Below are positions 1 to 8,724 of a stretch of DNA of 64,000 nt, one piece after another. Position 1 is the first letter of the stretch. Every line of letters starts with the position of its first letter. The translations under genes were made by a program, and so were the position numbers. The stretch spans positions 62,001 through 126,000 of the forward strand of contig NZ_KQ949032.1 of assembly GCF_001514285.1 (NCBI RefSeq), written 5' to 3'. This DNA comes from Streptomyces sp. DSM 15324. GTDB taxonomy: Bacteria; Actinomycetota; Actinomycetes; Streptomycetales; Streptomycetaceae. The notes beneath the pieces are model-generated. The model saw only the letters and a list, made by a program, of their open reading frames with translations, was not told the DNA's origin and did no database searches.

Positions 1-57
1 CCGGCGGTGTTGGTGGCAACGAGTGCCTCGAACTCGCCGCCACCGCCACCGCCCTCC

Positions 58-999
58 TCACCCGTCTCCGTCCCGACCGCCCCTGACAGCGCCCCACGGC
101 GGAATCTCCTCGCACGCCTGCCGCCAAGCCGCCGGCACGCCCGCCGTCCCGGTGCGGGCCGCGACCACGCCTGCCGCTATCGCGCAGGTCGTGTCCCGGT
201 CCCCCCAGCCGCCGACCGTCTGCCACAGCGCCTCCGTCAGGTCGTCCAGGTGCCCGGCCGCCGACCACAGGGCGAACGGGACCGTGTCCTGGGCCGACAG
301 CTGTGTCCCCGCGCCGAGGACCGACGCCGCGTGGCGCACCGACGTGCGGTCGGGGAAGGCCGCCGCCACCCGCAACCCCGAGCGCACGTCGCTCTGCGGG
401 ACGTAGCGGATCACCTCCCGGAGGAAGTCACCCCTCGGCGGAGCCTCCTCCTCGGCGCCGCCCGCCGCCAGTGACGCCGCGACGGCCACCGCGACCGCCC
501 CGGCCACCGCCTCCCGGTGGGCGTGCGTCGTCAGCGCCGACAGCCACGCCTGCGCCGCCGCCGTCCCCGGCCGGTCGTGGAAATACGCCCCCAGCGGAGC
601 CACCCGCATCGCCGCGCCGTTCCCGTGCGAGCCCAGCCCGCCGAACGCGCCCGTCGTCACCGCACGCCAGTGCTCGCCCTCCCCGATACGGCGCAGCACC
701 CCGTGCATGGAGGGGCCGTAGCCGCGGTCCGGGTCGCGGGCGTACGCGGCGGCGAACTCCCGGGCCAGGTCGTCCTCCAGGACCTCCCCGTGCTGCTCCA
801 GGTGCGCGCAGAGCACCAGCGCCATCGCGGAGTCGTCCGTCCACGGCCACGGCGCCGGGCGCGGCTCCCGCGCCGCCCACAGCCCCTCCGCGTCCTCCTC
901 CGCCCGCAGGAACCAGCCGTCCCCGAAGGCGTCCCCGAGGACCAGCCCCTCCAGGCTCCTGGTCATCACGTCCGTACGCATGTCGCGCATGTCGTCCAT
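58..999 (-). CDS. ADP-ribosylglycohydrolase family protein
   Basis: A 313-aa protein of the ADP-ribosylglycohydrolase (DraG-like) fold, expected to remove ADP-ribose from proteins, nucleic acids or small molecules in a dinuclear-metal site in the cytoplasm. Visible motifs are GDAFGDG near residues 22-28, WTDDS at 53-57 (first metal ligands) and a C-terminal GDRDTTCAIAAG that corresponds to the second metal motif. The ATG at 999 is chosen because GAGGGGG lies about 8 nt upstream; an in-frame ATG 60 nt further upstream lacks such a site. The gene is transcribed leftwards, away from the marR gene. The substrate cannot be inferred from the sequence. Confidence 0.87.
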   Translation of the reverse strand: MDDMRDMRTDVMTRSLEGLVLGDAFGDGWFLRAEEDAEGLWAAREPRPAPWPWTDDSAMALVLCAHLEQHGEVLEDDLAREFAAAYARDPDRGYGPSMHGVLRRIGEGEHWRAVTTGAFGGLGSHGNGAAMRVAPLGAYFHDRPGTAAAQAWLSALTTHAHREAVAGAVAVAVAASLAAGGAEEEAPPRGDFLREVIRYVPQSDVRSGLRVAAAFPDRTSVRHAASVLGAGTQLSAQDTVPFALWSAAGHLDDLTEALWQTVGGWGDRDTTCAIAAGVVAARTGTAGVPAAWRQACEEIPPWGAVRGGRDGDG

Positions 1000-1093
1000 G
1001 GCGGTCCCCCTCGCTTCGCACCAGGTAGAGGGGAGCATCTTCGGGCGGCGGCCTGCCACCGACTTTCCCCCTCACCTCACCTGCCGGGTACGG

Positions 1094-1558
1094 CTATCGC
1101 GCGTCGTGCGGGGGCCGGTGCCCTTCCGTCAGGCGGGTGAGCAGACGGACGAGTTCGTCCTGGTCGGCCGGGGCGAGCGGGGCGAGGAGTTCGCGCTGGG
1201 CCTCGGCGATGAGCCGGTCGAGGCGCTCCAGGCGGCGGCGGCCGACGGGGGTGAGGCTGATGACGTTGCGGCGACGGTCGGCGGGGTCGGGCTCACGGCT
1301 CACGCACGCGGCGTCGGCGAGCGCGTTGAGCACGGCGACCATGTCGCTGCGGTAGATGCCGGTGCGGCGGCTGAGGTCCGCCTGGCTGGCCGCACCGCCC
1401 TCGGCGAGCGCGACCAGCACGGCGAAGTGCCACTTGTGGGCGCCCTCGGCGGCCAGCCGCTCCCCGACGAGCCGGTCGGCGACGGCCGCGGCCCCGGCGA
1501 GCAGCCGGCTGGGGATGGCGTGCAGCCGGGCCGGGGTGTGTTCGGGGGTCGGGCTCAT
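1094..1558 (-). CDS. MarR family transcriptional regulator
   Basis: A 154-aa winged-helix regulator of the MarR family. It has an N-terminal dimerisation helix, a winged helix around residues 35-115 (HFAVLVALAEGG, then SQADLSRRTGIYRSDMVAVLN as recognition region and the DPADRRRN wing), and a C-terminal helix for dimerisation. It is divergent from the epoxide hydrolase gene at 1691. The shared region contains three TTAGTG/CACTAA palindromic elements, so it probably represses itself and the epoxide hydrolase. A minus-strand TAGACT (-10 like) at 1594-1599 sits between the first two palindromes. The inducer is unknown; MarR proteins commonly sense phenolics or oxidants. Confidence 0.9.
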   Translation of the reverse strand: MSPTPEHTPARLHAIPSRLLAGAAAVADRLVGERLAAEGAHKWHFAVLVALAEGGAASQADLSRRTGIYRSDMVAVLNALADAACVSREPDPADRRRNVISLTPVGRRRLERLDRLIAEAQRELLAPLAPADQDELVRLLTRLTEGHRPPHDAR

Positions 1559-1577
1559 CGGGATCCTCCGCCTCTTG

Positions 1578-1594
1578 TGTTAGTGCCACTAACA
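1578..1594. promoter_or_regulatory. MarR operator candidate 1 (perfect palindrome)
   Basis: TGTTAGTG-C-CACTAACA is a perfect 17-bp inverted repeat directly upstream of the marR start. It is the best of three related elements in this divergent intergenic region and is the likely MarR dimer site. Confidence 0.75.
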
Positions 1595-1604
1595 GTCTAC
1601 CTTC

Positions 1605-1619
1605 GCTAGTGACACTAAC
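1605..1619. promoter_or_regulatory. MarR operator candidate 2
   Basis: GCTAGTG-A-CACTAAC is a 15-bp repeat with one mismatch in each arm pair. Its centre lies 26 bp from that of candidate 1. Confidence 0.65.
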
Positions 1620-1635
1620 GTTTATGTCACTAACA
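1619..1635. promoter_or_regulatory. MarR operator candidate 3 (half intact)
   Basis: One intact half-site CACTAACA (1628-1635) is paired with a degenerate left arm CGTTTATG. Its centre lies 15 bp from candidate 2, on the epoxide hydrolase side. Confidence 0.45.
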
Positions 1636-1690
1636 TTCAGGCGCCCATCGCAGCGTTGGTGCCCAACACAGCGTTCCGAGAGGAAAGACC

Positions 1691-2779
1691 ATGATCGAGC
1701 CGTTCCGCATCGACATCCCCCAGGCCGACCTCGACGACCTGACCGACCGCCTCGCCCGCACCCGTTGGCCCAACGAGGTCGCCGACGCCGGGTGGGACTA
1801 CGGCTTCCCGCTCGCGCGCCTGAAGGAGCTGGCCGAGCACTGGCGTACGCGCTACGACTGGCGGGCGCACGAGGCCGAACTCAACGAGCTGCCGCACTTC
1901 ACCACCGAGATCGACGGCCAGAACATCCACTTCGTCCACGTCCGGTCCCCGAAGCCGGACGCGCTCGCGCTGATCCTCACGCACGGCTGGCCCGGGTCGT
2001 TCCTGGAGTTCCTCGACGTGATCGAGCCGCTGTCGCGCGACTTCCACCTGGTGATCCCGTCGATTCCGGGATACGGCTTCTCGGGGCCGACCCACGAGCG
2101 CGGCTGGGACGTCGTGCGCACCGCGCGGGCCTGGGCCGAGCTGATGCGCCGCCTCGGCCACGAACGCTACGGCGCCCAGGGCGGCGACTTCGGCGCCGGC
2201 ATCTCCCTGGCGCTCGGCGCGCTGGCACCCGAGCAGGTCGTCGGCGTACACGTCAACTACCTGCCGACCCGCCCCGACCCGGACGCCGGCCTCACGCTCT
2301 CGGAGTCGGACGAGGCCCGGCTGGACGAGGTCCGGCGGCTGATGGCCCAGCGTCCGCCGTACCAGGCGCTCCAGGCCAGCACCCCGCAGACGATCGGCTA
2401 CGCGCTCACCGACTCGCCCGTCGGCCAGCTCGCCTGGATCGCCGAGCGCTTCGCGCAGTGGACCGACCCGGACTCGACGATCGGCGACGAGCGGATGCTC
2501 ACCGACATCTCGCTGTACTGGCTGACCGCCACCGCCGCCTCCTCGGCGCGGCTGCACCGCGAGACGGCGCGCCAGGTCCTGCCCTGCCCGGTGCCGGTCG
2601 GCGTCGCGGTGTTCGCGCACGACATCACCCGGTCGGTGCGGCCGCTGGCCGAGCGGCTGTACGACATCCGGCACTGGTCGGAGTTCGAGCGCGGCGGCCA
2701 CTTCGCCGCGATGGAGGTGCCGGACCTGCTCGCCGGGGACGTCCGGGACTTCTTCCTCACCGGCGTCGGGAAGGCGTGA
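1691..2779 (+). CDS. epoxide hydrolase, EHN-type alpha/beta hydrolase
   Basis: A 362-aa epoxide hydrolase of the microsomal/juvenile-hormone type. The N-terminal EHN domain (about 1-105) is followed by an alpha/beta-hydrolase fold. It hydrolyses epoxides to diols through an enzyme ester. The oxyanion motif HGWP is at 98-101, the nucleophile is Asp166 in GGDFG, and the general-base His is at about 337 in the RGGHFAA segment. AGAGGAAAG precedes the ATG. The gene is divergent from a MarR gene and shares three operator-like repeats with it, which suggests induction by an aromatic or epoxide compound. The physiological substrate is unknown. Confidence 0.92.
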   Translation: MIEPFRIDIPQADLDDLTDRLARTRWPNEVADAGWDYGFPLARLKELAEHWRTRYDWRAHEAELNELPHFTTEIDGQNIHFVHVRSPKPDALALILTHGWPGSFLEFLDVIEPLSRDFHLVIPSIPGYGFSGPTHERGWDVVRTARAWAELMRRLGHERYGAQGGDFGAGISLALGALAPEQVVGVHVNYLPTRPDPDAGLTLSESDEARLDEVRRLMAQRPPYQALQASTPQTIGYALTDSPVGQLAWIAERFAQWTDPDSTIGDERMLTDISLYWLTATAASSARLHRETARQVLPCPVPVGVAVFAHDITRSVRPLAERLYDIRHWSEFERGGHFAAMEVPDLLAGDVRDFFLTGVGKA

Positions 2780-2837
2780 GCGGGACCGGACACGGCGGAG
2801 CGGCCCCGCTCACGCGAGACCGCTCCGCCGTACCTCC

Positions 2838-2909
2838 GTGCCTTGGTGCCTCGGTGCCTCGGTGCCTCGGTGCCTCGGTGCCTCGGTGCCTCGGTGCCTC
2901 GGTGCCTCG
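2838..2909. repeat. octamer tandem repeat (9 copies)
   Basis: The unit GTGCCTCG is repeated head to tail nine times: a first copy with one change (GTGCCTTG), then eight identical copies. It lies between the convergent epoxide hydrolase and pirin genes. It is non-coding as far as I can see and should be prone to slippage. Confidence 0.95.
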
Positions 2910-2922
2910 GTGGCACCCTGGC

Positions 2923-3903
2923 TCAGGCCTCGTCCGGCCCCGCCTGCGTCATCCCGTGCACCGCGGGGATGGTCCCCAGGCGCCCCTTCTGGAAGTCCTC
3001 GAACGCCTGCTGAAGCTCGGCCTTGGTGTTCATGACGAACGGACCGTAGTGGGCCATCGGCTCACGGATCGGCTGTCCGCCGAGGAGGACGACCTCCATG
3101 TCCGGGGTGTGGGAGTCCTGCTTCTCGTCCGCGCGGACGGTCAGCGAGGAGCCCGCGCCGAAGACGGCGGTCTGGCCGAAGTGGATCGGGCGGCGTTCGG
3201 CGCCGACCGCGCCCTTGCCCGCCAGGACGTAGGCCAGTCCGTTGAAGTCCTCCCGCCAGGGGAGGGTCAGCTCCGCGCCGGGCGCGAGCGTCGCGTGGAT
3301 CATGGTGATGGGGGTGTGGGTGATGCCGGGGCCCGCGTGGCCGTCCAGCTCACCGGCGATGACCCGCAGCAGCGCGCCGCCGTCGGGGGTGGTCAGGAGC
3401 TGGACGTTGCCGCCGCGGATGTCCTGGTAGCGCGGGGCCATCATCTTGTCCTTGGCCGGGAGGTTCACCCACAGCTGGAGGCCGTGGAAGAGACCGCCGG
3501 ACATGACGAGGTGCTCCGGCGGCGCCTCGATGTGAAGGAGGCCCGAGCCGGCCGTCATCCACTGGGTGTCGCCGTTGGTGATGGTGCCGCCACCGCCCTG
3601 GCTGTCCTGGTGGTCGAAGATGCCGTCGATGATGTAGGTGACGGTCTCGAAGCCGCGGTGCGGGTGCCAGGGGGTGCCCTTCGGCTCGCCCGGCGCGTAC
3701 TCCACCTCGCCCATCTGGTCCATCATGATGAACGGGTCGAGGTGGCGGTAGTGGATCCCCGCGAACGCCCGGCGCACCGGGAAGCCCTCGCCCTCGAAGC
3801 CGCTCGGCGCGGTGGTGACGCCCAGCACGGGACGCGCCACGGCCTCGGCCGACGCGGCGACACGCGGCAGCGTCAGAGGGTTCTCGACGGTCACTGCAGG
3901 CAT
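2923..3903 (-). CDS. pirin family protein
   Basis: A 326-aa bicupin of the pirin family. The N-terminal cupin carries the metal-binding set WHPHRGFET (His80, His82) and GLLHIE (His124, Glu126), matching the His/His/His/Glu iron site of characterised pirins. The second cupin (about 190-310) has no such set. Pirins act as quercetinases or redox-responsive regulators; in Streptomyces a pirin has been linked to oxidative stress and beta-oxidation, but the role here is inferred. A strong AAGGAGGTAGG site precedes the ATG. The upstream region holds the imperfect palindrome at 3940-3955. Confidence 0.92.
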   Translation of the reverse strand: MPAVTVENPLTLPRVAASAEAVARPVLGVTTAPSGFEGEGFPVRRAFAGIHYRHLDPFIMMDQMGEVEYAPGEPKGTPWHPHRGFETVTYIIDGIFDHQDSQGGGGTITNGDTQWMTAGSGLLHIEAPPEHLVMSGGLFHGLQLWVNLPAKDKMMAPRYQDIRGGNVQLLTTPDGGALLRVIAGELDGHAGPGITHTPITMIHATLAPGAELTLPWREDFNGLAYVLAGKGAVGAERRPIHFGQTAVFGAGSSLTVRADEKQDSHTPDMEVVLLGGQPIREPMAHYGPFVMNTKAELQQAFEDFQKGRLGTIPAVHGMTQAGPDEA

Positions 3904-3939
3904 GGTCCCTACCTCCTTGGGCGATGTGCGGCCCAGTTT

Positions 3940-3955
3940 AGTTGAGCATTGAACT
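3940..3955. promoter_or_regulatory. imperfect palindrome upstream of pirin
   Basis: AGTTGAGCATTGAACT is a 16-bp imperfect inverted repeat about 37 bp upstream of the pirin start, in an AT-rich patch. It resembles MarR-type sites found near pirin genes. The regulator is unknown. Confidence 0.4.
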
Positions 3956-3978
3956 TTCTGCCAGCCCCAACGACGAAA

Positions 3979-4002
3979 GCCCGGAGGACATTCCCTCCGG
4001 GC
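3979..4002 (-). terminator. terminator of the secreted propeller gene
   Basis: GCCCGGAGG and CCTCCGGGC form a 9-bp stem 23 nt beyond the stop codon of the leftward gene ending at 4026. There is no long T-run, as is usual in Streptomyces. Confidence 0.7.
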
Positions 4003-4025
4003 CGTGTCGTCCCTCGGACGAGGGA

Positions 4026-5990
4026 TCAGTTGCTGAAGTACAGGTACTTCCAGGTGCCGTACGTCGTGGAGTTCACGTCGTCACCGGACGCGCCGTTGAC
4101 GTACACCGAGCGCATCCGGGCCCGGATGCCCGCCTCACCGGGCGCCCCGAGGCTGACGGCCGACTTCCCGTTCGAGCCGACGGGGAACCACTCCGAGTCC
4201 GCCGAGTACCACGAACCCTGGTAGTAGACCTGGAGGTCGAAGCGCTGCTGACGGCCCGGGTAGTAGGTCATCGTCGTGGTGAGCAGCGGGTCGGTGTTCT
4301 TGTGGAACCAGTAGTACGACGTCGAGCCGATCCTCGCCGTCCGGTAGTGCCTGGAGACGGCGGTGGAGACCTTGACCCGCGCGTAGGCCGTGACCTTCAC
4401 CGTCTTCGGCTGGTAGCGGGCGTCGCCGGCGAAGACCGCGGTGACGGTGGTGTCCCGGGTCATGTCCACCCAGGCGGCGAGGTCGCCGCTGGAGTTGACC
4501 TTCCCCTTCTTCACCAGCTTCTTGGGCTTGTCGCCGCCGAAGGGGTCGGCCCAGATCTCGACCGTGCGGTTCTTGTACGTCGAGCCGAGGTGCGCGGTGA
4601 ACTTCACGTCGGCGCCGTAGTTGTACAGCTTGCCGTTGTTGTTCAGGCCGAGGCTCGTCCCGGCGCGGGACACCGCGACCTTGTCGGAGGCGGAGACCGC
4701 GGCGTGCTCGGTGTCGCCCGCGTAGGTGACCTTGTAGGTGACCGTGCCGCCGGCCGGCGGGGTGTCCGTGAAGGAGTACGTGCCGTCCGCCGCGACCGTG
4801 ACGGCGGCGAGCGCCTTGCCGCTCGGGCTGTCGAGGTCGGTGCGGGTCACCGAGAGCTTGACGCCCGCGGGCAGCGGGACCGTCGCCGAGATCCGGCCGG
4901 TGACGGTGAGCTTCCTGGCGCGGGGCGCCGAGCTCGGGGCGTCGACCGTGAGCGTCGGCACGTTCAGCGTCGGCTGGGTGAGGGCCTTGAGCGTGTAGGT
5001 GCCGCCGCCCGGGACCAGCGCGAAGACCCGCGAGAAGTCCGGCGCCCAGCGCACGTCCGCGGCGGCGGTGTAGTCGGCGGCCGAGCCGACGGGGTAGGTG
5101 CGCAGCGGCTGGGTGGCGTCGGGCCGGTAGACCGCGACCTTGCCGGGGGTGAACTGGGCGACGAGCCCGTTCGACGCGACGTCGGCGCCCCACGCGGCGG
5201 GGTAGGCGCCGGCCTTGGTGAGGGTGCCGTCCGCGTAGGCGTGCCGGTCGGAGCCGTTGACGAGCACCTGGTCGGCGCCCGCGACGAGGTCGATGTCCCG
5301 GACGCCGTCGTTCAGTTCGTACGAGGTGTCGTGCCAGGCGACCACCCGGGCCGTGCCGCTCGACACGTCGAAGACGGCCTCGGTGCCCGTGGAGTCCCCG
5401 GTCTCGCCGACGGCCAGCAGGCCCGGCCGCAGCGGGTCGGCGTCCAGCAGCGCCTGCCCCCACATCCCGGAGCCCGTTCCCTCGGTCGGGATCTGGGCCA
5501 GCGCCACCGGGTCGGCGCCGCTCGCCGGGTCCACCGCCGGGTCGACGGAACCGAGGTCGCCGTCCCACTGGTCGCCGTACGAGAACCACAGCTTGCCGCC
5601 GGCGAAGGCCAGGTGGCGCGGGCCGGTGCCGGTCGCGATCGGGTACGTCGTCCGGACCTCCAGGGTGGCCGGGTCGAGCGCGAGGATGCGGTGCGTCTCG
5701 GGCAGGGCGGCGTACAGGGTGCCGCCGTCGTCCGAGAGGGCCAGGTCGCTGACGCTGCCGAAGCCGACGTTCAGGTCGACGAGGGTGCCGTTGTAGTCGG
5801 AGGCGAGGATCCGGCCGTCGGCCGCGTCGCCGACGAACACCCGCTGGTGGGCGCCGTCCACGACCAGACCGCCGACGCTGGTGACGGTGGTGGTGGCGGC
5901 CGAGGCGGTCCCCGCCGCCACGACGCTCAGCGCCGCCGAGCTGAAGAGGACCGCGAGTGCCGTCGCGACCGAAGTGCTGCGCATGCGCAC
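4026..5990 (-). CDS. secreted beta-propeller protein with Ig-like repeats
   Basis: About 654 aa, predicted extracellular. The first 30 residues are a Sec signal peptide (hydrophobic core ATALAVLFSSAAL, cleavage after AGTASA). Residues 35-300 are WD40/YncE-like propeller blades (VGDAADGRILASD, YAALPETHRILALD). Residues 340-470 hold one or two Ig-like domains (GTYSFTDTPPAGGTVTYKV). The C-terminal 150 residues are Tyr/Trp-rich beta strands ending in TYGTWKYLYFSN. I chose the GTG at 5990 because GGGGG lies 9 nt upstream; the ATG at 5984 is equally close to the signal peptide. A terminator follows at 3979-4002. No catalytic motif is visible; a surface-binding role is inference. Confidence 0.82.
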   Translation of the reverse strand: MRMRSTSVATALAVLFSSAALSVVAAGTASAATTTVTSVGGLVVDGAHQRVFVGDAADGRILASDYNGTLVDLNVGFGSVSDLALSDDGGTLYAALPETHRILALDPATLEVRTTYPIATGTGPRHLAFAGGKLWFSYGDQWDGDLGSVDPAVDPASGADPVALAQIPTEGTGSGMWGQALLDADPLRPGLLAVGETGDSTGTEAVFDVSSGTARVVAWHDTSYELNDGVRDIDLVAGADQVLVNGSDRHAYADGTLTKAGAYPAAWGADVASNGLVAQFTPGKVAVYRPDATQPLRTYPVGSAADYTAAADVRWAPDFSRVFALVPGGGTYTLKALTQPTLNVPTLTVDAPSSAPRARKLTVTGRISATVPLPAGVKLSVTRTDLDSPSGKALAAVTVAADGTYSFTDTPPAGGTVTYKVTYAGDTEHAAVSASDKVAVSRAGTSLGLNNNGKLYNYGADVKFTAHLGSTYKNRTVEIWADPFGGDKPKKLVKKGKVNSSGDLAAWVDMTRDTTVTAVFAGDARYQPKTVKVTAYARVKVSTAVSRHYRTARIGSTSYYWFHKNTDPLLTTTMTYYPGRQQRFDLQVYYQGSWYSADSEWFPVGSNGKSAVSLGAPGEAGIRARMRSVYVNGASGDDVNSTTYGTWKYLYFSN

Positions 5991-6217
5991 AGTGATGAAC
6001 CCCCAGTGAAAACCCGGGTGGGCCGGGTAGACGAGAGCGCCGCGCGGCACCCGGACGCGACCGCCGAAGAGCGGTGACGCGCGGGGCGCGGCTGCCTGAC
6101 GGCATGCTATGGCATGGCTGTGACAAACAGGAGCGGGTTTTCCCGCGCGGACCACGTGGGCGGACCACGTCGGCCGGGGTTCCGGGGCCGTACCGCGGGC
6201 CCTACGGCGGGGACGGC

Positions 6218-6685
6218 TCAGCCGCCGTACATCCTGCGCATCGCGAACTCCACCATCTGCTCGACCGCCTTCGCGTCGAACACCATCCGGTGCTCGCCCT
6301 CCATGTCGACGACGAAGCCGTAGCCGGTGGGGAGGAGGTCGATGACCTCGGCGCCGGTGATGACGAAGTACTTGGACTCCTTGCCCGCGTACCGGCGCAG
6401 CTCCTTCAGCGAGGTGAACATCGGGATCACCGGCTGCTGGGTGTTGTGCAGGGCGAGGAAGCCGGGGTTGTCGCCGCGCGGGCAGTAGACCTTGGAGGTC
6501 GCGAAGACCTGCTGGAAGTCCTCCGCCGCCATCTGCCCCGTGGTGAAGGCGCGGACGGCGTCCGCGAGGGAGGGCGGGGACGGCTCGGGGTACAGGGGCG
6601 GCTGCTGCCCGTAGCCGCCGGCCATCGGCTGCTGCGGCGGTGCGTACTGCTGCTGGGCGCCCATGTTCTGCTCGTAGCCGTACAT
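6218..6685 (-). CDS. SseB-like domain protein
   Basis: A 155-aa cytoplasmic protein. The first 35 residues are a Gln/Pro/Gly/Tyr-rich tail (QQQYAPPQQP), followed by an SseB N-terminal-type domain (about 40-150: FATSKVYCPRGDNPGFLAL, then VIPMFTSLKELRRY, which is the family signature of a value checked against a threshold). SseB domains occur in actinobacterial and type III/VII-secretion-linked proteins, but their biochemical role is not established. The gene is divergent from the acyl-CoA dehydrogenase gene. Confidence 0.75.
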   Translation of the reverse strand: MYGYEQNMGAQQQYAPPQQPMAGGYGQQPPLYPEPSPPSLADAVRAFTTGQMAAEDFQQVFATSKVYCPRGDNPGFLALHNTQQPVIPMFTSLKELRRYAGKESKYFVITGAEVIDLLPTGYGFVVDMEGEHRMVFDAKAVEQMVEFAMRRMYGG

Positions 6686-6789
6686 GGGCGCAAGCGTACC
6701 GAGACCGCCGGGCCGGTGGGGCGGTCGCCGGCGGGATGTGGGACGTCGGTGTGAACCGTCACAGATGGCCGGATCGGGGTTGCGACTTA

Positions 6790-6803
6790 TTACCGGCGGG
6801 TAG
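6790..6803. promoter_or_regulatory. palindromic operator candidate, copy A
   Basis: TTACCGGCGGGTAG is an imperfect palindrome with the pattern TTACC-N4-GGTAG. It lies in the divergent region before the acyl-CoA dehydrogenase. Copy B at 6815-6828 shares TTACCnnCnnGTAG on the other strand. Confidence 0.55.
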
Positions 6804-6814
6804 CATCATCGGAG

Positions 6815-6828
6815 CTACTAGTTGGTAA
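6815..6828. promoter_or_regulatory. palindromic operator candidate, copy B
   Basis: CTACTAGTTGGTAA; its reverse complement TTACCAACTAGTAG matches copy A at 10 of 14 positions. The centres are 25 bp apart, compatible with two TetR-type dimers controlling fatty acid oxidation. Confidence 0.55.
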
Positions 6829-6882
6829 GTGAACTGGCGCGAGGATCAAGTGCCTCGCCGATCTCTCTACGGAGCCGTCGCC

Positions 6883-8724
6883 ATGGGGCACTACAAGTCG
6901 AATCTCCGCGACATCGAGTTCAACCTCTTCGAAGTACTGGGACGCGACAAGCTGTACGGCACCGGCCCGTTCGAGGAGACGGACACCGAGACCGCGAAGA
7001 GCATCCTCGAGGAGCTCACCCGCCTCGCCGAGAACGAGCTGGCCGAGTCCTTCGCCGACGCCGACCGCAACCCCCCGGTCTTCGACCCGGAGACGAACAC
7101 GGCGCCGGTCACGCCGTCCTTCAAGAAGTCGTACAAGGCCTTCATGGAGTCGGAGTACTGGCGCCTGGGCCTGCCCGAGGCGATCGGCGGGACCACCGCC
7201 CCGCCGTCGCTGATCTGGTCGTTCGCGGAGCTGATCCTCGGCTCGAACCCGGCCGTGTGGATGTACTCCTCCGGCCCGGCGTTCGCCGGCATCCTCTACG
7301 ACGAGGGCAACGAGGAGCAGAAGAAGATTGCCAGGATCGCCGTGGAGCGGACCTGGGGCTCCACCATGGTGCTCACCGAGCCCGACGCGGGGTCGGACGT
7401 GGGCGCCGGGCGCACCAAGGCCGTGCAGCAGGAGGACGGCTCCTGGCACATCGAGGGCGTGAAGCGGTTCATCACCTCCGGTGAGCACGACATGGAGGAG
7501 AACATCCTCCACTACGTGCTGGCGCGCCCCGAGGGCGCCGGAGCGGGCACCAAGGGACTCTCCCTCTTCCTCGTCCCGAAGTACCTCTTCGACGTCGAGA
7601 CCGGCGAGCTGGGCGAGCGCAACGGCGTCTACGCCACCAACGTCGAGCACAAGATGGGCCTGAAGGCCTCCAACACCTGCGAGATGACCTTCGGCGACCG
7701 GCACCCCGCCAAGGGCTGGCTGATCGGCGACAAGCACGACGGCATCCGCCAGATGTTCCGCATCATCGAGTTCGCCCGGATGATGGTCGGCACGAAGGCC
7801 ATCTCGACCCTGTCGACCGGCTACCTCAACGCGCTGGAGTACGCCAAGGAGCGCGTCCAGGGTCCCGACCTGGCGAACTTCATGGACAAGAGCGCGCCCA
7901 AGGTCACCATCACCTACCACCCCGACGTGCGCCGCTCGCTGATCACGCAGAAGGCGTACGCCGAGGGCATGCGCGCCCTCGTGCTGTACACGGCGTCGGT
8001 GCAGGACGCGATCGCCGTCAAGGAGGCCGCCGGCGAGGACGCCAAGGCCGAGCACGCGCTGAACGACCTGCTCCTGCCCATCGTCAAGGGCTACGGCTCC
8101 GAGAAGGGCTACGAGCAGCTCGCCCAGTCCCTCCAGACGTTCGGCGGCTCCGGGTTCCTCCAGGAGTACCCGATCGAGCAGTACATCCGCGACGCCAAGA
8201 TCGACACCCTGTACGAGGGCACCACCGCGATCCAGGGCCAGGACTACTTCTTCCGGAAGATCGTCCGCAACCAGGGCGCCGCGCTGAACTCGCTCGCCGA
8301 GGACATCAAGAAGTTCCTGGCGCTCGGCACGGGCGGCGAGGAGCTGGCCGGCGCCCGTGAGCACCTCGCCAAGGCCGCCGTCGAGCTGGAGGCCATCGTC
8401 GGTCTGATGCTGACCGACCTCGCGGCCACCGAGCAGGACGTCAAGAACATCTACAAGGTGGGCCTGAACACCACCCGTCTGCTGCTCGCCTCCGGTGACG
8501 TGGTCGTCGGCTACCTGCTGCTCAAGGGCGCCGCGGTCGCCGCCGAGAAGCTGGAGACGGCCTCCACCAAGGCGGTGTCGGCCAAGGACGTGGCGTTCTA
8601 CACCGGCAAGATCGCCGCGGCGAAGTTCTTCGCGGCCAACGTCCTGCCGGGCGTCACCCTGGCCCGCAAGATCGCCGAGGGCGTCGAGCTGGACCTGATG
8701 GAGCTGGACGAGGCCGCTTTCTGA
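6883..8724 (+). CDS. acyl-CoA dehydrogenase (long form)
   Basis: A 613-aa FAD-dependent acyl-CoA dehydrogenase that introduces the 2,3-double bond in beta-oxidation. It has an N-terminal helical domain, a beta domain with TEPDAGSDVGAG, and a C-terminal helical domain with the catalytic base Glu445 in LYEGTTAIQG. A further C-terminal extension (about 470-613) is typical of the 600-residue subfamily. The ATG at 6883 is preceded by GGAG at 8 nt spacing and gives the MGHYKSNLRD start usual in this subfamily; an in-frame ATG at 6829 would extend it by 18 residues. Two palindromes upstream suggest TetR-type control. A 16-bp stem terminator follows. Confidence 0.93.
   Translation: MGHYKSNLRDIEFNLFEVLGRDKLYGTGPFEETDTETAKSILEELTRLAENELAESFADADRNPPVFDPETNTAPVTPSFKKSYKAFMESEYWRLGLPEAIGGTTAPPSLIWSFAELILGSNPAVWMYSSGPAFAGILYDEGNEEQKKIARIAVERTWGSTMVLTEPDAGSDVGAGRTKAVQQEDGSWHIEGVKRFITSGEHDMEENILHYVLARPEGAGAGTKGLSLFLVPKYLFDVETGELGERNGVYATNVEHKMGLKASNTCEMTFGDRHPAKGWLIGDKHDGIRQMFRIIEFARMMVGTKAISTLSTGYLNALEYAKERVQGPDLANFMDKSAPKVTITYHPDVRRSLITQKAYAEGMRALVLYTASVQDAIAVKEAAGEDAKAEHALNDLLLPIVKGYGSEKGYEQLAQSLQTFGGSGFLQEYPIEQYIRDAKIDTLYEGTTAIQGQDYFFRKIVRNQGAALNSLAEDIKKFLALGTGGEELAGAREHLAKAAVELEAIVGLMLTDLAATEQDVKNIYKVGLNTTRLLLASGDVVVGYLLLKGAAVAAEKLETASTKAVSAKDVAFYTGKIAAAKFFAANVLPGVTLARKIAEGVELDLMELDEAAF

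Noticed and set aside
2398..2916. Genes on the strand opposite known genes (here and at many places)
   Set aside because: Long antisense frames are a by-product of high GC codon bias; translations lack domains and are rich in Arg, Gly, Pro and Val.
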